Shown here: positions 1-11,800 of the stretch, piece after piece
Layout: each line of letters opens with the position of its first letter
Position numbering within the stretch: position 1 is the first letter of the stretch
Assembly (NCBI RefSeq): GCF_964340395.1
Contig: NC_135553.1
Location: 14,547,001-14,611,000 of the forward strand
DNA length: 64,000 nucleotides
From: Glandiceps talaboti
Taxonomy: Eukaryota; Hemichordata; Enteropneusta; Spengelidae
Direction: 5' to 3'
Notes under the pieces: model-generated
The model's input: only the letters and a program-made list of their open reading frames with translations
Database searches by the model: none
What the model was told of the DNA's origin: nothing
Position numbers and translations under genes: made by a program

Positions 1-556
1 GTATGTAAAGACATCTCTGGGGTTGACTGAATCATGCAAATTATCGTACGTTATGAAATCATCGCACGTTCTAGTTCGACTATTTGTATCGCCAATAACA
101 ATAACTTTGCCAGAAGTTTGAAAAGTTGCAATTTGGTTTTCAAGTTCGTAGAAATATCACAGTCATAATACCTATAGAAAGTTGAGCCAGTTGGTGGTAA
201 ATATACAAATGCGCAATAAATATCCTTAGCATCATGGCATAAGGCTTGATCTAATTTTAGCCATGTAATTGTATCAAAATATACATTACACAGGGGGAAT
301 AAACTCGTCCCTAATCAAAATGATAGATCCTCCACCCTGTTTTGATTTTACTTTTAGCCTAGGGAAAACAAAAGATTTAAAACCATCCGTTTGTAATTCA
401 TAATCCTTGTACGTCTGTCCAGCATTCAGACAGAAATATCAGGTCATATGTCCGTATGAAGTTTCTCAAAGCTGTGCCATGCCATTTACTTGCAAACCCT
501 CCGTTAACATTCCATGAAATAATTTTCAGGTCACGAAGCTTAGGTGAGGGCTGAAC
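1..556 (-). mobile_element. LINE endonuclease-domain remnant
   Basis: Read on the minus strand, this stretch codes for pieces of an apurinic-type endonuclease domain of a non-LTR retrotransposon. The opening motif near 500-530 reads KIISWNVNGG, followed by a DLIFLSECW motif, a glycine-rich GGGSIILIRDEF block, and near 60-120 the VIGDTNSRT / DFI motif typical of LINE endonucleases. The blocks lie in different frames and are broken by stops and small indels, so the copy is dead. The reverse-transcriptase part would lie beyond the left edge of the window. The clade was not assigned. Confidence 0.8.
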
Positions 557-696
557 ATTCCCCAACAAATCCTATTCCGTGTCCCGCGTACTAGAAATAA
601 ATATCACCAAACAATAATGAATGCATCGAAAATACACCACGGGTCGATGTATTTACACTAGCCTATTGGCAATACTATGTATTATGGTAATTCAGC

Positions 697-1040
697 TGTT
701 CCAATCTGTGCCTCTCGTCTCTATGGAATGCCTTGCCATCACCGACCCGAGCTGCTTCTTCATTCAACAGTTTTAAAAGCAGTTTGAAAACTTACATTTT
801 TAAGTCGTTTTATAACTACATTTTGTGATTTTACATATTTTACCTTTTTGCATGTGAACCTTTTTACTAGTATGTTTGTAATATCGGGACATTTTACACA
901 GGTTTAATTTCAGGTAGTGTATTTTTGTTGTCTTGTATGTCTGTTTTTGTTTTTCCAATCAGTTGTACAGCACATTGAGATTATTTTTTATGTAATGTTT
1001 CCAGTTTTTTGAAACGCTAATCGCTATATGCAAACATCGG
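697..1040 (+). mobile_element. LINE 3' end: RT C-terminus and 3' UTR
   Basis: An open frame ending at a TGA at 826-828 reads SLWNALPSPTRAASSFNSFK, then a lysine-rich KTYIFKSFYNYIL. This is the characteristic C-terminus of CR1/jockey-like LINE reverse transcriptases. The following 200 bp contain a TGTACAGCACATTGAGATTA-type tail and end near an ATCGCTATATGCAAAC motif, as in many LINE 3' ends. It is in the opposite orientation to the endonuclease remnant at 1-556, so the two are separate insertions or a rearranged copy. Confidence 0.75.
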
Positions 1041-1064
1041 TAACTATCATGGGTTCAAACTAAT

Positions 1065-1096
1065 ACCACTAAAATAATTCGAATTCTTTTAGTGGT
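1065..1096. repeat. 10-bp-stem hairpin
   Basis: ACCACTAAAA at 1065-1074 pairs perfectly with TTTTAGTGGT at 1087-1096 around a 12-base loop. A GGGTTCAAA word flanks it on both sides (1051 and 1100), so this may be the debris of a small palindromic element next to the LINE tail. Confidence 0.5.
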
Positions 1097-1182
1097 CTCG
1101 GGTTCAAAGGATGAATGACTGTGTATAGACTCCTTGTAATTATAACAATACATGTAATATCATATGTCTGTTGGAATCTTAC

Positions 1183-1384
1183 CTTTCACATTGCCACGTA
1201 TAGCTGATGTAACATTCGAAGGAACCACTGGCACATTGTGTCGAAATTGATGATAATAAGGTCCGGGATTAAATCCTTGTCCAAAATACACACATACGAG
1301 GCATAAAGTACCGCAAAGACAAAGTATAAAGAATTTGGGTGGGGACAGGCTAAAGTAAATGGCACGTTGATGGTTCATGGTCAT
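1183..1384 (-). CDS. First coding exon of a type II membrane protein (partial)
   Basis: The ATG at 1384 opens 67 codons and one extra base before a clean splice donor (AAAG|GTAAGA, GT at 1182-1181), so this is the 5' coding exon of a gene that runs off the left edge. The protein begins with a short cytoplasmic stretch (MTMNHQRAIYFSLSPPK). A single strongly hydrophobic segment follows at about residues 18-34 (FFILCLCGTLCLVCVYF), then a polar stem. That is the layout of a signal-anchored Golgi or cell-surface type II protein such as a glycosyltransferase or sulfotransferase. No catalytic domain is present here, so the family is only a guess. A 202-base open frame with a good donor could still be a chance match. 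Confidence 0.4.
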
Positions 1385-1612
1385 AGTTGTATATCCTGAA
1401 CTACGTACAGTATCGTGTATTTTCCTGCCAAAAAAGGAACCATAAATACTAGTAAATGTCCTCTGACATGTACTTTAACTATCAGTAACCGCACGATAAT
1501 GTAACTTGACTTATTCTTGAAAGTAAATCCCGGTATCATTCACTATTCTACGGATCACACACGGACATGACAGCACGACTAACCATGAGCAGAATATCAC
1601 TGTACAATATCT
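1385..1612. other. Upstream flank of the minus-strand exon
   Basis: AT-rich sequence with no open frame or repeat that I can support. It would contain the 5' UTR or promoter of the minus-strand exon at 1183-1384 if that exon is real. Confidence 0.3.
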
Positions 1613-2209
1613 TACCCACAACTCTCTCTGATTGGTATGCTTGGAGGTTCCTTATTTTATAACTTTTTCAATAATCCATACTTTTCAACATTTTAAGCAT
1701 AGTAATTAAGTTTAATTAATATGTAGCAAAAGAACGCTTAGGAATCAAAAATAAAGTTCTAAATTTTGTATAAAAATGAACTAACAACTGAATTAAGCAT
1801 GTGCTGTGAATAAAACACTTTTCACTGTCAAAGTGTCAATAACTTGGGTAGTCAGCGTGTATGATGAGTTTTAGTATGTAAATTTCTTTTGTCATACCTA
1901 TTCAAATAAATCTATATCTTTGGCAAAGTCATAACAGGTGCATATATTTTCCTTACTAATAGTTTCGTCGCAAATATTCTTCATGTCTTTCAAGAAAATC
2001 TGCTGACAAATTTCTCAAATTGCTACTCCTTCTACAATAAATCACTGATACCAGAACCGATGAAAATGGGTATTCAGAAACTCATCGGTGGCAATTCTAC
2101 GCTTGCCAAATGAAAAAAAATGTTTTTACAAAACCCTATACACTGGTGAGATTTGCCTGACTTCAAGGAGATGATGTCCAACACTACAAATCAGAGAGAG
2201 TTGTGGGTA
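1613..2209. mobile_element. MITE with 19-bp terminal inverted repeats and TA flanks
   Basis: CCCACAACTCTCTCTGATT at 1615-1633 is the perfect reverse complement of 2189-2207, and each end is flanked by a TA dinucleotide (1613-1614 and 2208-2209). Including flanks, 22 bp match perfectly. The interior of about 555 bp has no coding potential and is AT-rich. A TA target duplication with short TIRs suggests a non-autonomous Tc1/mariner-type element; no transposase is seen. Confidence 0.65.
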
Positions 2210-2731
2210 AAATGTTGAACAGTGATGTCACGTAATAAAAAAATCAATTTTAACTGTTCTTTTGGCTTTTAAAGTAAATGTTTGCAACATTGTTACATAT
2301 CAAACTATTGTATTGTCTCCTGATTGACAATTTTGATGCTGTCAATAATCAAACCAACCAACCAACCAATCAATGGTTGAATTCTAAGTCGGTTAGAGGT
2401 TGAAAGAGTGGCATGGATAGGTTTGGCTTCACTTGGCTCTATCCATGGCCCGCTACTTTGACAGGAATTTACGCCCTCAGCGGTATACGATCGCGCCTCC
2501 TTCCAATTAAATCATTTTCATTTGCTTAGGGGATCTACAGCCAAATCGACGGTGTCATATTCCGTCTTTATTCTTTCTTCTACCCCCTTATATTTTTGGC
2601 GACGTAGTCAAGTATTTTTTTTACGATCATGCAACGAAGGATTTCTTTCAATGGAATGGAAAACACTCCTAATTAATAGATTCCGAGAGATGTGGATTGT
2701 CAAATTACGCACGCTTATATCTAAGATATAC
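2210..2731. other. 5' flank of the ankyrin gene
   Basis: No gene is supported here. The stretch holds a short CAAC/CAAT simple repeat near 2350-2375 and a 9-bp-stem hairpin (CATGGATAG 2412-2420 with CTATCCATG 2441-2449). The promoter and 5' UTR of the downstream gene should lie in it, but I see no clear core promoter motif. Confidence 0.3.
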
Positions 2732-2745
2732 ATGTAATACAATGG
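2732..2745 (+). promoter_or_regulatory. Minimal uORF and Kozak start of the ankyrin gene
   Basis: An ATG directly followed by TAA (2732-2737) lies four bases before the chosen start ATG at 2742. The real start has A at -3 and G at +4, a strong Kozak context. A start-stop element this close could stall ribosomes and dampen initiation; that effect is inferred, not shown. Confidence 0.4.
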
Positions 2746-2838
2746 GAAATAGCTTTTCAAGATTTGGTTCATCAAGAAGGGTATCACCCGGACAGACTCC
2801 CCCGACTTTGCCAACACGCAGACACACGCCTCGCACAG
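2742..2838 (+). CDS. Ankyrin gene exon 1: N-myristoylation signal
   Basis: Thirty-two codons plus one base run from the ATG to a CACAG|GTAGGT donor (phase 1). The peptide begins MGNSFSRFGSSRRVSPGQTP. Gly2 and Ser6 fit the MGxxxS N-myristoyltransferase consensus, and the following Arg residues would add electrostatic membrane binding. The peptide is Ser/Pro/Thr/Arg-rich and otherwise unstructured. Phase 1 fits the next exon exactly, which is the main reason to link them. Confidence 0.5.
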
Positions 2839-5800
2839 GTAGGTTTCATAGGCACACTCATTAGATTTGCTTTTGTAAAACAGAACAATGTATATTTTGA
2901 ATCTAGTGCACAATTGTTTTTTTTTCATGCTTAGACAGCCCATTGCATGTTAGTGTTTACCGGTTCTGTTTGACACAACCACGCGTACGCAGAAAACAGT
3001 TGAGTTTAACCAATTTAGTTCTCACCTTATATACAGACGATTTTACATTTAATGGAATTTGTTTTGCAATCCTAAAATTTTTTTTTCTAAAATGTCGTCA
3101 AATCGAGAATTTTCGCTATAGTAAATGCATGCCACTATTAAAGTACATGTATATAAAAATGCCAACAAAAGAGCTTTTTGATTACCTCACTAGATACTGG
3201 CTTTGTACATAGTACACATACTACTACATACTGATTTGAAATTCATTATGCTGCCTGAATGAATTTTCAATTTTGACCAATGAAGTTAGTGGGGATCGGA
3301 TGTGGGGGTTCTGAGGCCTAACAGCAATAATAGGTTTTATCCTACATTGAACAATAGGGAACTTGCAAACCCGCCATGTTGAATGTTGCATCATGGGAAA
3401 TGTGATAATAAATACTAATCAATTAGTAACAACATTGTTTGTAACAACAAATAATCAATTCGTAGTTATCCTGACCATTGTGGGGGGGGGGGGGTTATTT
3501 TATCAGTAGCTCCAGATTAGGTATTATGATAACCACAGATAATCCCATAGTCCTTTGTGTCTGAGCATGCTCAGTCTGGATTGCAAGTTCCCTATTGATC
3601 TCGCTCCTAACTGTTGCAAAGAATTTACGATTTTACTAACTATTAAGTGTAGAATGTGAAGTCTCTTGTTGGTTTCTGCATGGTTGTATCAAACAGAGTC
3701 AGTGAACACTAACCTGCAATGGGCTGTACACTGTCTATGACGAGTGATCTATGACAGTAACATATGATTTGTACAGGTAACATCTACATGTATGATGGAT
3801 ATATCATGCAATATATAGCATGGCAAAATATTAATATTGCTGCAATTTTCATTTTTTTAAAACTTATCTGCATACAGTTAAACCAACTTTTGGGAATGAC
3901 ATTTATTAAAACCAAACGCCCCTGGCCCTTCCCCACCATTTACCGAGTGGATTAATCAGGGGAAATGCGTTTTTTTAATAATTGAACTCTAGTGTGAAAG
4001 TAGGAACTTTTACATTACTGACAATCTTTCAAAAACAGTTTTGTTCAAAACAACTCGCACTGTGGTTCAAACTTTCATGTAAGGTGGCGCTCGACGAACT
4101 TAAATGAGTAACTTAGTAACTGCAGATTTCATTGTTGAAAAAGTGCTCTTGTAAAATCCCTGGGCGAACGCCATTGTGTTAATTCTTGGTACTAGATGAC
4201 AAAAGCGAGATGCGTGTTTAGGCATGCTAAACGGTCTATTTCAATACTTGCCAAATTCCTTTTGACATACTATCGCCTTGTTGTTTGTGGCAACAATACC
4301 AATGAGGCCAATATACTTCGGAATGTGATACGAGGAGTCATTTTTGTGCCGTGAGTTTTAGTTACACGTATACCGAAGGCACTGTGCAAAGTTTAGGGTT
4401 AATGGTTTCTTAGGGATGGTAATTTATCACGAACATAAGGGACAGTGTCGTGTATCCGCAGATGGAAATATAATGCATTTGTTTTTATTCATTCACACTA
4501 ATCGCAACCCCCACCCCCACCCCAAACCTGGTATCAAAATAGCGATTATGTTGCAGTAAATTTCATAATACCTATATATACCAACAGCCAAACCACCCTG
4601 GCAAGGTTTTAAGCTTTGGTTTTTATGCTGATTTTATTTACGTCCATTCCGCTTTAGTCCCAAAGTTGGCCTAGTTTGCCTTAGTTCTCTTACATGAAGG
4701 AAAGTACTGGGGAAGGTGGGTGGCGGTTATTAATGAGGAAGTTATAATGTAAGTATAGTCACTCTATTGAGTCAAAGCATCTCTCTCCTCAATAGAACGA
4801 ATTTCATTTTCCTAATTCACGCGACAATTGGAGACTGCCCCTAATACAGGTGTGCATTATCTCCGGTTCTGACAACAGGCGAAATAATCAGACTGTAAAT
4901 GAGAAATTAGTCGAGCAGACAATGCTGGCAATGAAAAGAAAGTCTCTTATATATAATTTATAGTGTGTGCTCGTACCCCAAGCACCAAACAAAAGTGACG
5001 TTCTTCTCTCAGACGCTAAAGGGACGCTGTAGATTCGGAGAGATCGTAACTTTAAGGCATGAAACCTTATATATTTGCATTGTGTTCGCTTGAGTACTAG
5101 GGTTTATACTTGTACTGTACAATATAACGTGTTCTATGTAGAGAGACTTAACGCTACGTACTTCATGACTGACTGATAGTGTTATTGAAACCTGTGTATT
5201 TATTATTAATGACGAAAACGAAATCTCAAACACAATGACCTTCAGTAAAGACTGAGTAAGTTCAGTGAGTTGAAAAAAAAGTGTAGTATATAAACTTTAA
5301 GGTAATTTAGAGGATACAAATATTCCTTGCATGCTTTGAATGATAAAATCTCTCTCGTAGAAGTATTATTCTAACGCTGAGTATTAATATCATGGCATAA
5401 TATCAACATTTGATATACGATTGTCAACGATTGCATACGCGTGGACAGCATATATCCAGTTGGTGTGTGTGTGTGTGGTGGAGGGGGGGAGATGTTAAGT
5501 GTGTGCAGCCGGGTGTGTATGTGTTTGTATGTTTGTTTGTTTGTTTGTATGTATGTATGTATGTATGTATGTATGTATGTATGTATGTATGTATGTATGT
5601 ATGCATGTATGTATGTATGTATGTATGTATGTATGTATGTGTATTTTGATATTTGTACGGTGATAAGAGATGTCCGACATTATACAATGCACGAACCAAG
5701 TTGAACAAAAATATGGAATTTATACCCTGGGCGTTGTATGTCACAACGCGTGTGTACGTCACTGGTTCTGCTGTCACAGTGTTGAAATGTGAGTCAAAAC

Positions 5801-8800
5801 GTTCAAAATCGCCATTACGTTTCTCGATTTTTCTTTGATGTTACTGTCGCTGGTATAATTAGGTTATTCTTCAATATTTTCCTTCATTCATCCGGAAAAT
5901 ACTCGTGACCTAAGGGTTTTGTCACTACGAGTAAAGTCCCTTAGGCCACTCGTATTTCCCTTGGCTGAACGAAGAAAATATTGGGCTAGAGTACGTACCT
6001 GCACAAGCATGTAAAAATAATGGAGATTATCAACGTTTTGAGTAATACTTCGAGCCTCGCAGAACGAATGACACAGACGTTGTCGTGACTTATGGAGACC
6101 AGGGTATAAATTCAATATTTTTTGTTCCAACACATTCAACGTGTTATGTTTATGGTATAATTTAACAGTGTTATTTTTCATTCGGGTACAATATTAAGGT
6201 GCAGCTTTATGGCACATTATATTGTGATATTACTTCAACTTCAAATTACCTTCACACTAACATGTTAAATATTTCTCCATTTCTCTCCTTTTTCTCTCGA
6301 CTTGTTTTTATATACCTTTCTATTTGGCGTCTGACGTGTGCCTGACCGTCTATATGCCATCCAACCTGTCTGTCTGTCTGTCTGTCTGTCTGTCTTCTTC
6401 CCCCACATCTGCACATCTCTGCTCTCTTTCTAAAACAACAGCTTGGGAGAAAAAAAATGAAGAGAAGGTGTCAACCGGTCAGGGGCAGAACTCTGGTAAG
6501 TCCGTTAACATTTTATGCCTTATATTGTCTGAGAGATTCATGTACTAAATCGTATGACTTGGGACACTGGAAAGGGGTGACACTCTACAGGATAAGATAC
6601 TAGTATATAAAGTTTCGCAACTTGCTCCCTAAATGCAACCAACGAAACAAAAGAGCTCGAATGGGGAACTTGCAAACCGGCCATGTTGAATGTTGCATCA
6701 TGGGAAATGTGATAATAAATACTACTCAATTAGTATTGTAAACAATGTTGATACATTGCTTGTAACCACAGATAATTAATTCATAGTTGCCCTGACCATT
6801 AAAGGAGGTTTATTTTATCGATAACTCCAAATTAGGTATTATAATAACCACAGATAATCCCATAGTCCTTTGCGTCTGAGCATGCTCAGTCTGGATTGCA
6901 AGTTCCCTATTGATGTGATTCAACTACTACTCTAGATTTAGTAGACATGTGATTAATACATTCTATGACTTTAAAGTTTGCAGATATGTTTTGGATAGTC
7001 ATCTTTCAAAAGAATGATTTAGCCGTGTGTATGTACTTGAACTTTTTGATATTTCTTATTTATTTTGTTTTCTAACTAACCGAGTAGTGATTTAGACATT
7101 GTTATCTCGTACCGAATATGGTTTTGAAACTAACACACATTTTTTACAGATGCAATTGCTTCAACCAGCTCGAAGTACCAAGCTAAAGATATCTCCAGCC
7201 ACAGAAAAGAACAACATCACAATGCACACAGGAATGGTACATCGGCAGATAAGGCAGCCACGACTACAGACCGAAACTCTTTCAATGAAAACACTGAGGG
7301 TACTTGCACTAGTTCAAGTCATTGCGATAAAGCACCCAACAGCGATGGTAAAACGCGAAAAGGGCAATCACAGGGGCATGGCCATTCGCCAGCCGGAAAA
7401 GGTGTGACAGTGATCCCACAAAATACAACCACAAACACCAGACAACAATACAACACAGATAACACATCAGCTGAAGACCGAAGTGATCATCCTACAGAAC
7501 CAATCAATAGGGGACAAATTGTCACAGAAAGTACACCAATTGTAGAAAGTATTCGGCATGGAACAGATGGACACAAAGATGGTCAATCGTTAGAGACATC
7601 AGGTCAAACTGTGACCCAGGAGTCTATGAACGAAAGCAAGAGACAACGATACAAAAGAAATGAGACATCGGCCAAAGAGCAAAGTGAACATCTCCGAAAA
7701 CCAACCAGTAGGGGACAAACTCTCACAGAAAATACACCAAATGTAGAAGGTACTCAACATGGGACAGAGGAAACTATTGCCAGAAGAGGGCACACTATCT
7801 GTGAAGGGACACCAGATGTAGTAGATAGTCGACAAAGGAGATCAAGATGCACACGCATCCAATCAGATGAGACTGTTATCTCAGATGCTACCAATATCAA
7901 CACTAGACTTATGGTGCAGTTTCGTGTACTTCGAAATGAAATAACAGTTTTGGAAGAAGCTCATGGAGGACAAGTAATGCAAGAAGACAAAGAGGAGGAA
8001 ATAGTCGGGGAAGGACAGAATGGGGATCCCCGTAATCATACTGGGACCACAGATGAACAAGAAGTGACTAATCGCAAAATTTATAAAACACAAGACTCAC
8101 CAAAAGAACAAGATGACATCGAAAATGATAAACTCGATGAGGCAACTCTACAGACAGCACACAAAATTGAACGCGTTTTGGAAACTGTTGTCCTCCCCAT
8201 CAATGACAAAACCACCCTTGCTGAGTGCAGGCAAACTTTGAAAGACAAATTCTCCACAAAGAACTTTGTCTTCCTCAATAGAATGAAACAAATCCCAGAA
8301 GACAAAGAAGAACATGTCAATGTCATAAACATTCTACCCAGGTTACCATCTCCTCCAAATGGTGGCTTTCGGTATCATGGAGTTGAATACCAAAAAATAA
8401 GATTAGAAGAAGAAATTCTAACCTATGCTACATTTGTTAATGCACTAATAATTCCAGAGACGAGTTATGGTGTCAATGAAACCATTCTCCCTGGACCATC
8501 AAGGATTGAGAATGATGATATTCCCTGCTGGGGTTTCGACTTCGTACCACTGGATGAGTATTCACCAATGATGACTCACACTATAGCAGGTATGCAATAC
8601 ACATTACTCATTATTTTGATACGGCCGTGGACATCCAAGTGTGTGAATCCCCTTGTGTAACTAGTCATGCTAAATTGATTGCATAAGGTAGATTTCAAGC
8701 GGTAAATGACAAATGGAATTCTTATCATGAACATACTATATAAAGGCTGTTCAGTCGGCACCCAACTGGGTCATAATGGTTACACTGTAATCAAATCTGT

Positions 8801-11800
8801 GTCAACTAGTTTTTTTCCAATTTGACCGTTGAAGACTTTCACATTAGATGTACATGATTGAATACTTTATTCTTGATCCCATGAACGTCAGACTCACTTT
8901 TAGTACACTTGCCTTGTTGAATAGCCAATATTTTATACCAACTTGGACCAAGTAGTAGTATAGCTGTGACGTCAGAAGATGTCCTTATCCCACTTTTATC
9001 CTACTTTCAATGATTACATAAGATTAATTATTCGCTGTAACAGAGCTGGCTGAGGACCATCTTAGCTTTGAAACTACTTTTTAAAAAGTGGTGTCCTGTT
9101 GTTTTGAAAACATTTAATCAAGTTTTATGAATGAAATCTATCTATACAATCATTTTAGTCGAACTGGTTAACATAGGCTTATTAACATTCACTTGACTGT
9201 CCGAAGCTGTACACATTAATTTCAAAGATATTTCAGAGAAATCCATCTACCACCATGCCTATAGTTGATTTATCCACGATCATCTATATCACATACGGTA
9301 GTAAAGTTAGGGTTTCTTTCTCTTTTTAAAGGTATACATGAGGCGGCTTCATATGGTAACACAGATGCAGTGGATCGCATTATTTCTGCGTTTTCAACGG
9401 TAGACCTAGATCAGCTCACAGACACGCGAAAATCCACCCCTTTACACTATGCAGCTGCAAATGGGCATGTTTCGACATCAAAGCTCATTATCAGTAAGCT
9501 CGGAAAATATATAATTGATCTTCAAGATATAAATGGAAGAACAGCATTGCATCTGGCTTTATACAACAAGAAGAACACCACCGTTGTGACACTGTTAGAA
9601 AATGGGGGCCAGCATACTCGGTAAAGAGGACGTCAATGGCAACACACCATTATCCCTGTTAATGCTACTCTCCAGCAAGTTTTGGGTGTCATGGTGCCCC
9701 AAGACGTTGGAAAGCTTCCCATCTACACTTGCCGAACATATAGCCCTACTAATGATGATAATAGAACATACAGAGCTTCTTGATAAGGCAGTAAGTGTTG
9801 TAGACGACATTAATAAACAAGATTTGCTAAAGCGTACTTTACTGCATGAAGCTGTTGAACGAAACTCGTGTGAGTCAGTCAAGGTACTTCTTGACCATGG
9901 AGCAAGGTGCAATGTTGAAGATAGTAGTGGATGCACGCCACTTTGCACTGCAAGCAGGCTGGGAAGTATTGGGATATTGGAGATGTTACTGCCATTGCTA
10001 AATGAGAACCAACATCTTTGTCATGCTGTCTTTCATGCTCTACAAAAGAAGAAGTTGGATATCGTGATCAACATTTTAGGACAAGTGGAAATCAACCTCG
10101 ATGACAGAGCTCGTAATCTTTTGATTGATAGGCTTGATGGAAAGAGTTTGGAGGTCGAGGAACAAAGGGTGATTTTACAAGTTTGTAAGGATAAACTAAT
10201 TAACCAGAGGTATCTTGGTTGGGCAGCACAGAGAGGAGATATAGTGCTAATCAAGCACTTCATTGAAACTGGTGTTAATGTTTCAATGGGAGACTATATG
10301 GGACGGACATTATTGCATGAACTATGCCAATATGCCGAGCTTGAAGTTATTGAAGACATAATGGAATTTGCAATGGAAAGCATCAACTCACGTGACTGGA
10401 GAGGAGCAACTCCCTTGCACTATGCATGTCAAAGGGGAGATGTTAGTATTGTTGATCTTTTGTTTGGTCAGGTTGATATATTGGGTGACATTCCAGACAA
10501 CAGTGGCAAAACACCTCTACTCACTGCCCTATACAACAAAAACATTTCCTTGGCTTTGAATATATTGCAGAAATACAGTGAAAGACTGAATGTATCTGCT
10601 GTTGACAACTTGGGTCTTACTGCTCTTCACTACAGTTACTTATTCAATACAGAGGCCGAGACCTTTGTGAAGAAGATAAGAACTACTCATATGGGACACA
10701 CAACAGCTACATATTCTAATCAACCGCCTTCTTCACCATGGAAACTATGGAGAAACTATAAGTTTGTTGACGAAGTATGGAGTTGTCACCTCGATGACAG
10801 GCCCCCTGGTCCTCGACAGGTTTCAAATAATTTAAGACAGAAATATTCTGACGCGTTCATGCACAGGAGTATTGCAAATGCCACACACAGTCCAATTTGC
10901 CTAGCAATAATAGCAGAAAATGGTGATGCACTGAAGGCGCTAATATCTGAACCTCAACAGATACTGGAAATTGATATCTTTGGTAGGAGTCTTCTTCAAT
11001 TTGCTGTTGATTGTGAAAAAGTGGAAGCAGTCAAATCCTTGCTAGAACTCCACAGTAGTCTCGGTAAGTGTGTAGAAATATCTCCTATATTATTGCATTT
11101 AATACTTGTTTTATCATATGTAGTATGTATATACGTACAACACCAGAATGTTTTTAACACATTTCTACCATTGTCAAACGAGGATCGACACAACCTAAAA
11201 CTATTATTGTTGCCTGCTGTGGGCAATAGAGGTGTCTTAGTTGTTATGAGTTACGTGGCTATACAGGCAATGGAAAGATATAATTATCCAGTAATAAAGA
11301 TAATATAAATGCTGAATTAAGTTGCATGTGTGGCCACTGCAGTAAAAAAACCTTTTCTATAAGAGATGACACCCTACAGTGAGTGTAATTATCAATGCCT
11401 ATTGCTAGCGTATATTAAAATGTCACCACAATAGTTTAAGTTTGTGTCCTCCTCAGTTTGTCTGTAGCTTGCTTTAATAGTAATTTTACAATTTCACATG
11501 ATCTATCTTTGAAAATGCTGAAGAACATTATGATGGTATATTAGATGAAATATGCTGTTTCTTTTTTCCTGTAGAAGTTGAACGGCCAAGACTATCGGAC
11601 ATTTCTGAGTTTAATCTTGAAAATGTAATCAATCCGAGGTAAGTGGTTGAAAAAAATCAATAAATGAAAAGAATGATGTCGCATACATTTGTATGGTGCG
11701 TTTGCTTAACAGTAATAGAAAGTTGCAATTATTCATAGGACAAACTGTGCCTAGACGGAAAGACAGAAGGAAAGATTTGTGGTTGTGTGTGTATCAAGAT

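Noticed and set aside
1048-1110. Two GGTTCAAA words resembling tRNA B boxes
   Set aside because: No A box or cloverleaf can be drawn; the words flank a simple hairpin.
5410-5838. Long frames of Tyr-Val-Cys-Met or Ile-His-Thr repeats on both strands
   Set aside because: Produced by the TGTA microsatellite; the same happens at 21866-22175 and 50006-50527. Only 50042-50107 within the last stretch is a real exon.
9332-11063. A hidden intron at the frame change near 9604
   Set aside because: No GT-AG pair near the junction restores the ENGAS loop; a single extra G explains both the frame and the exon phase.
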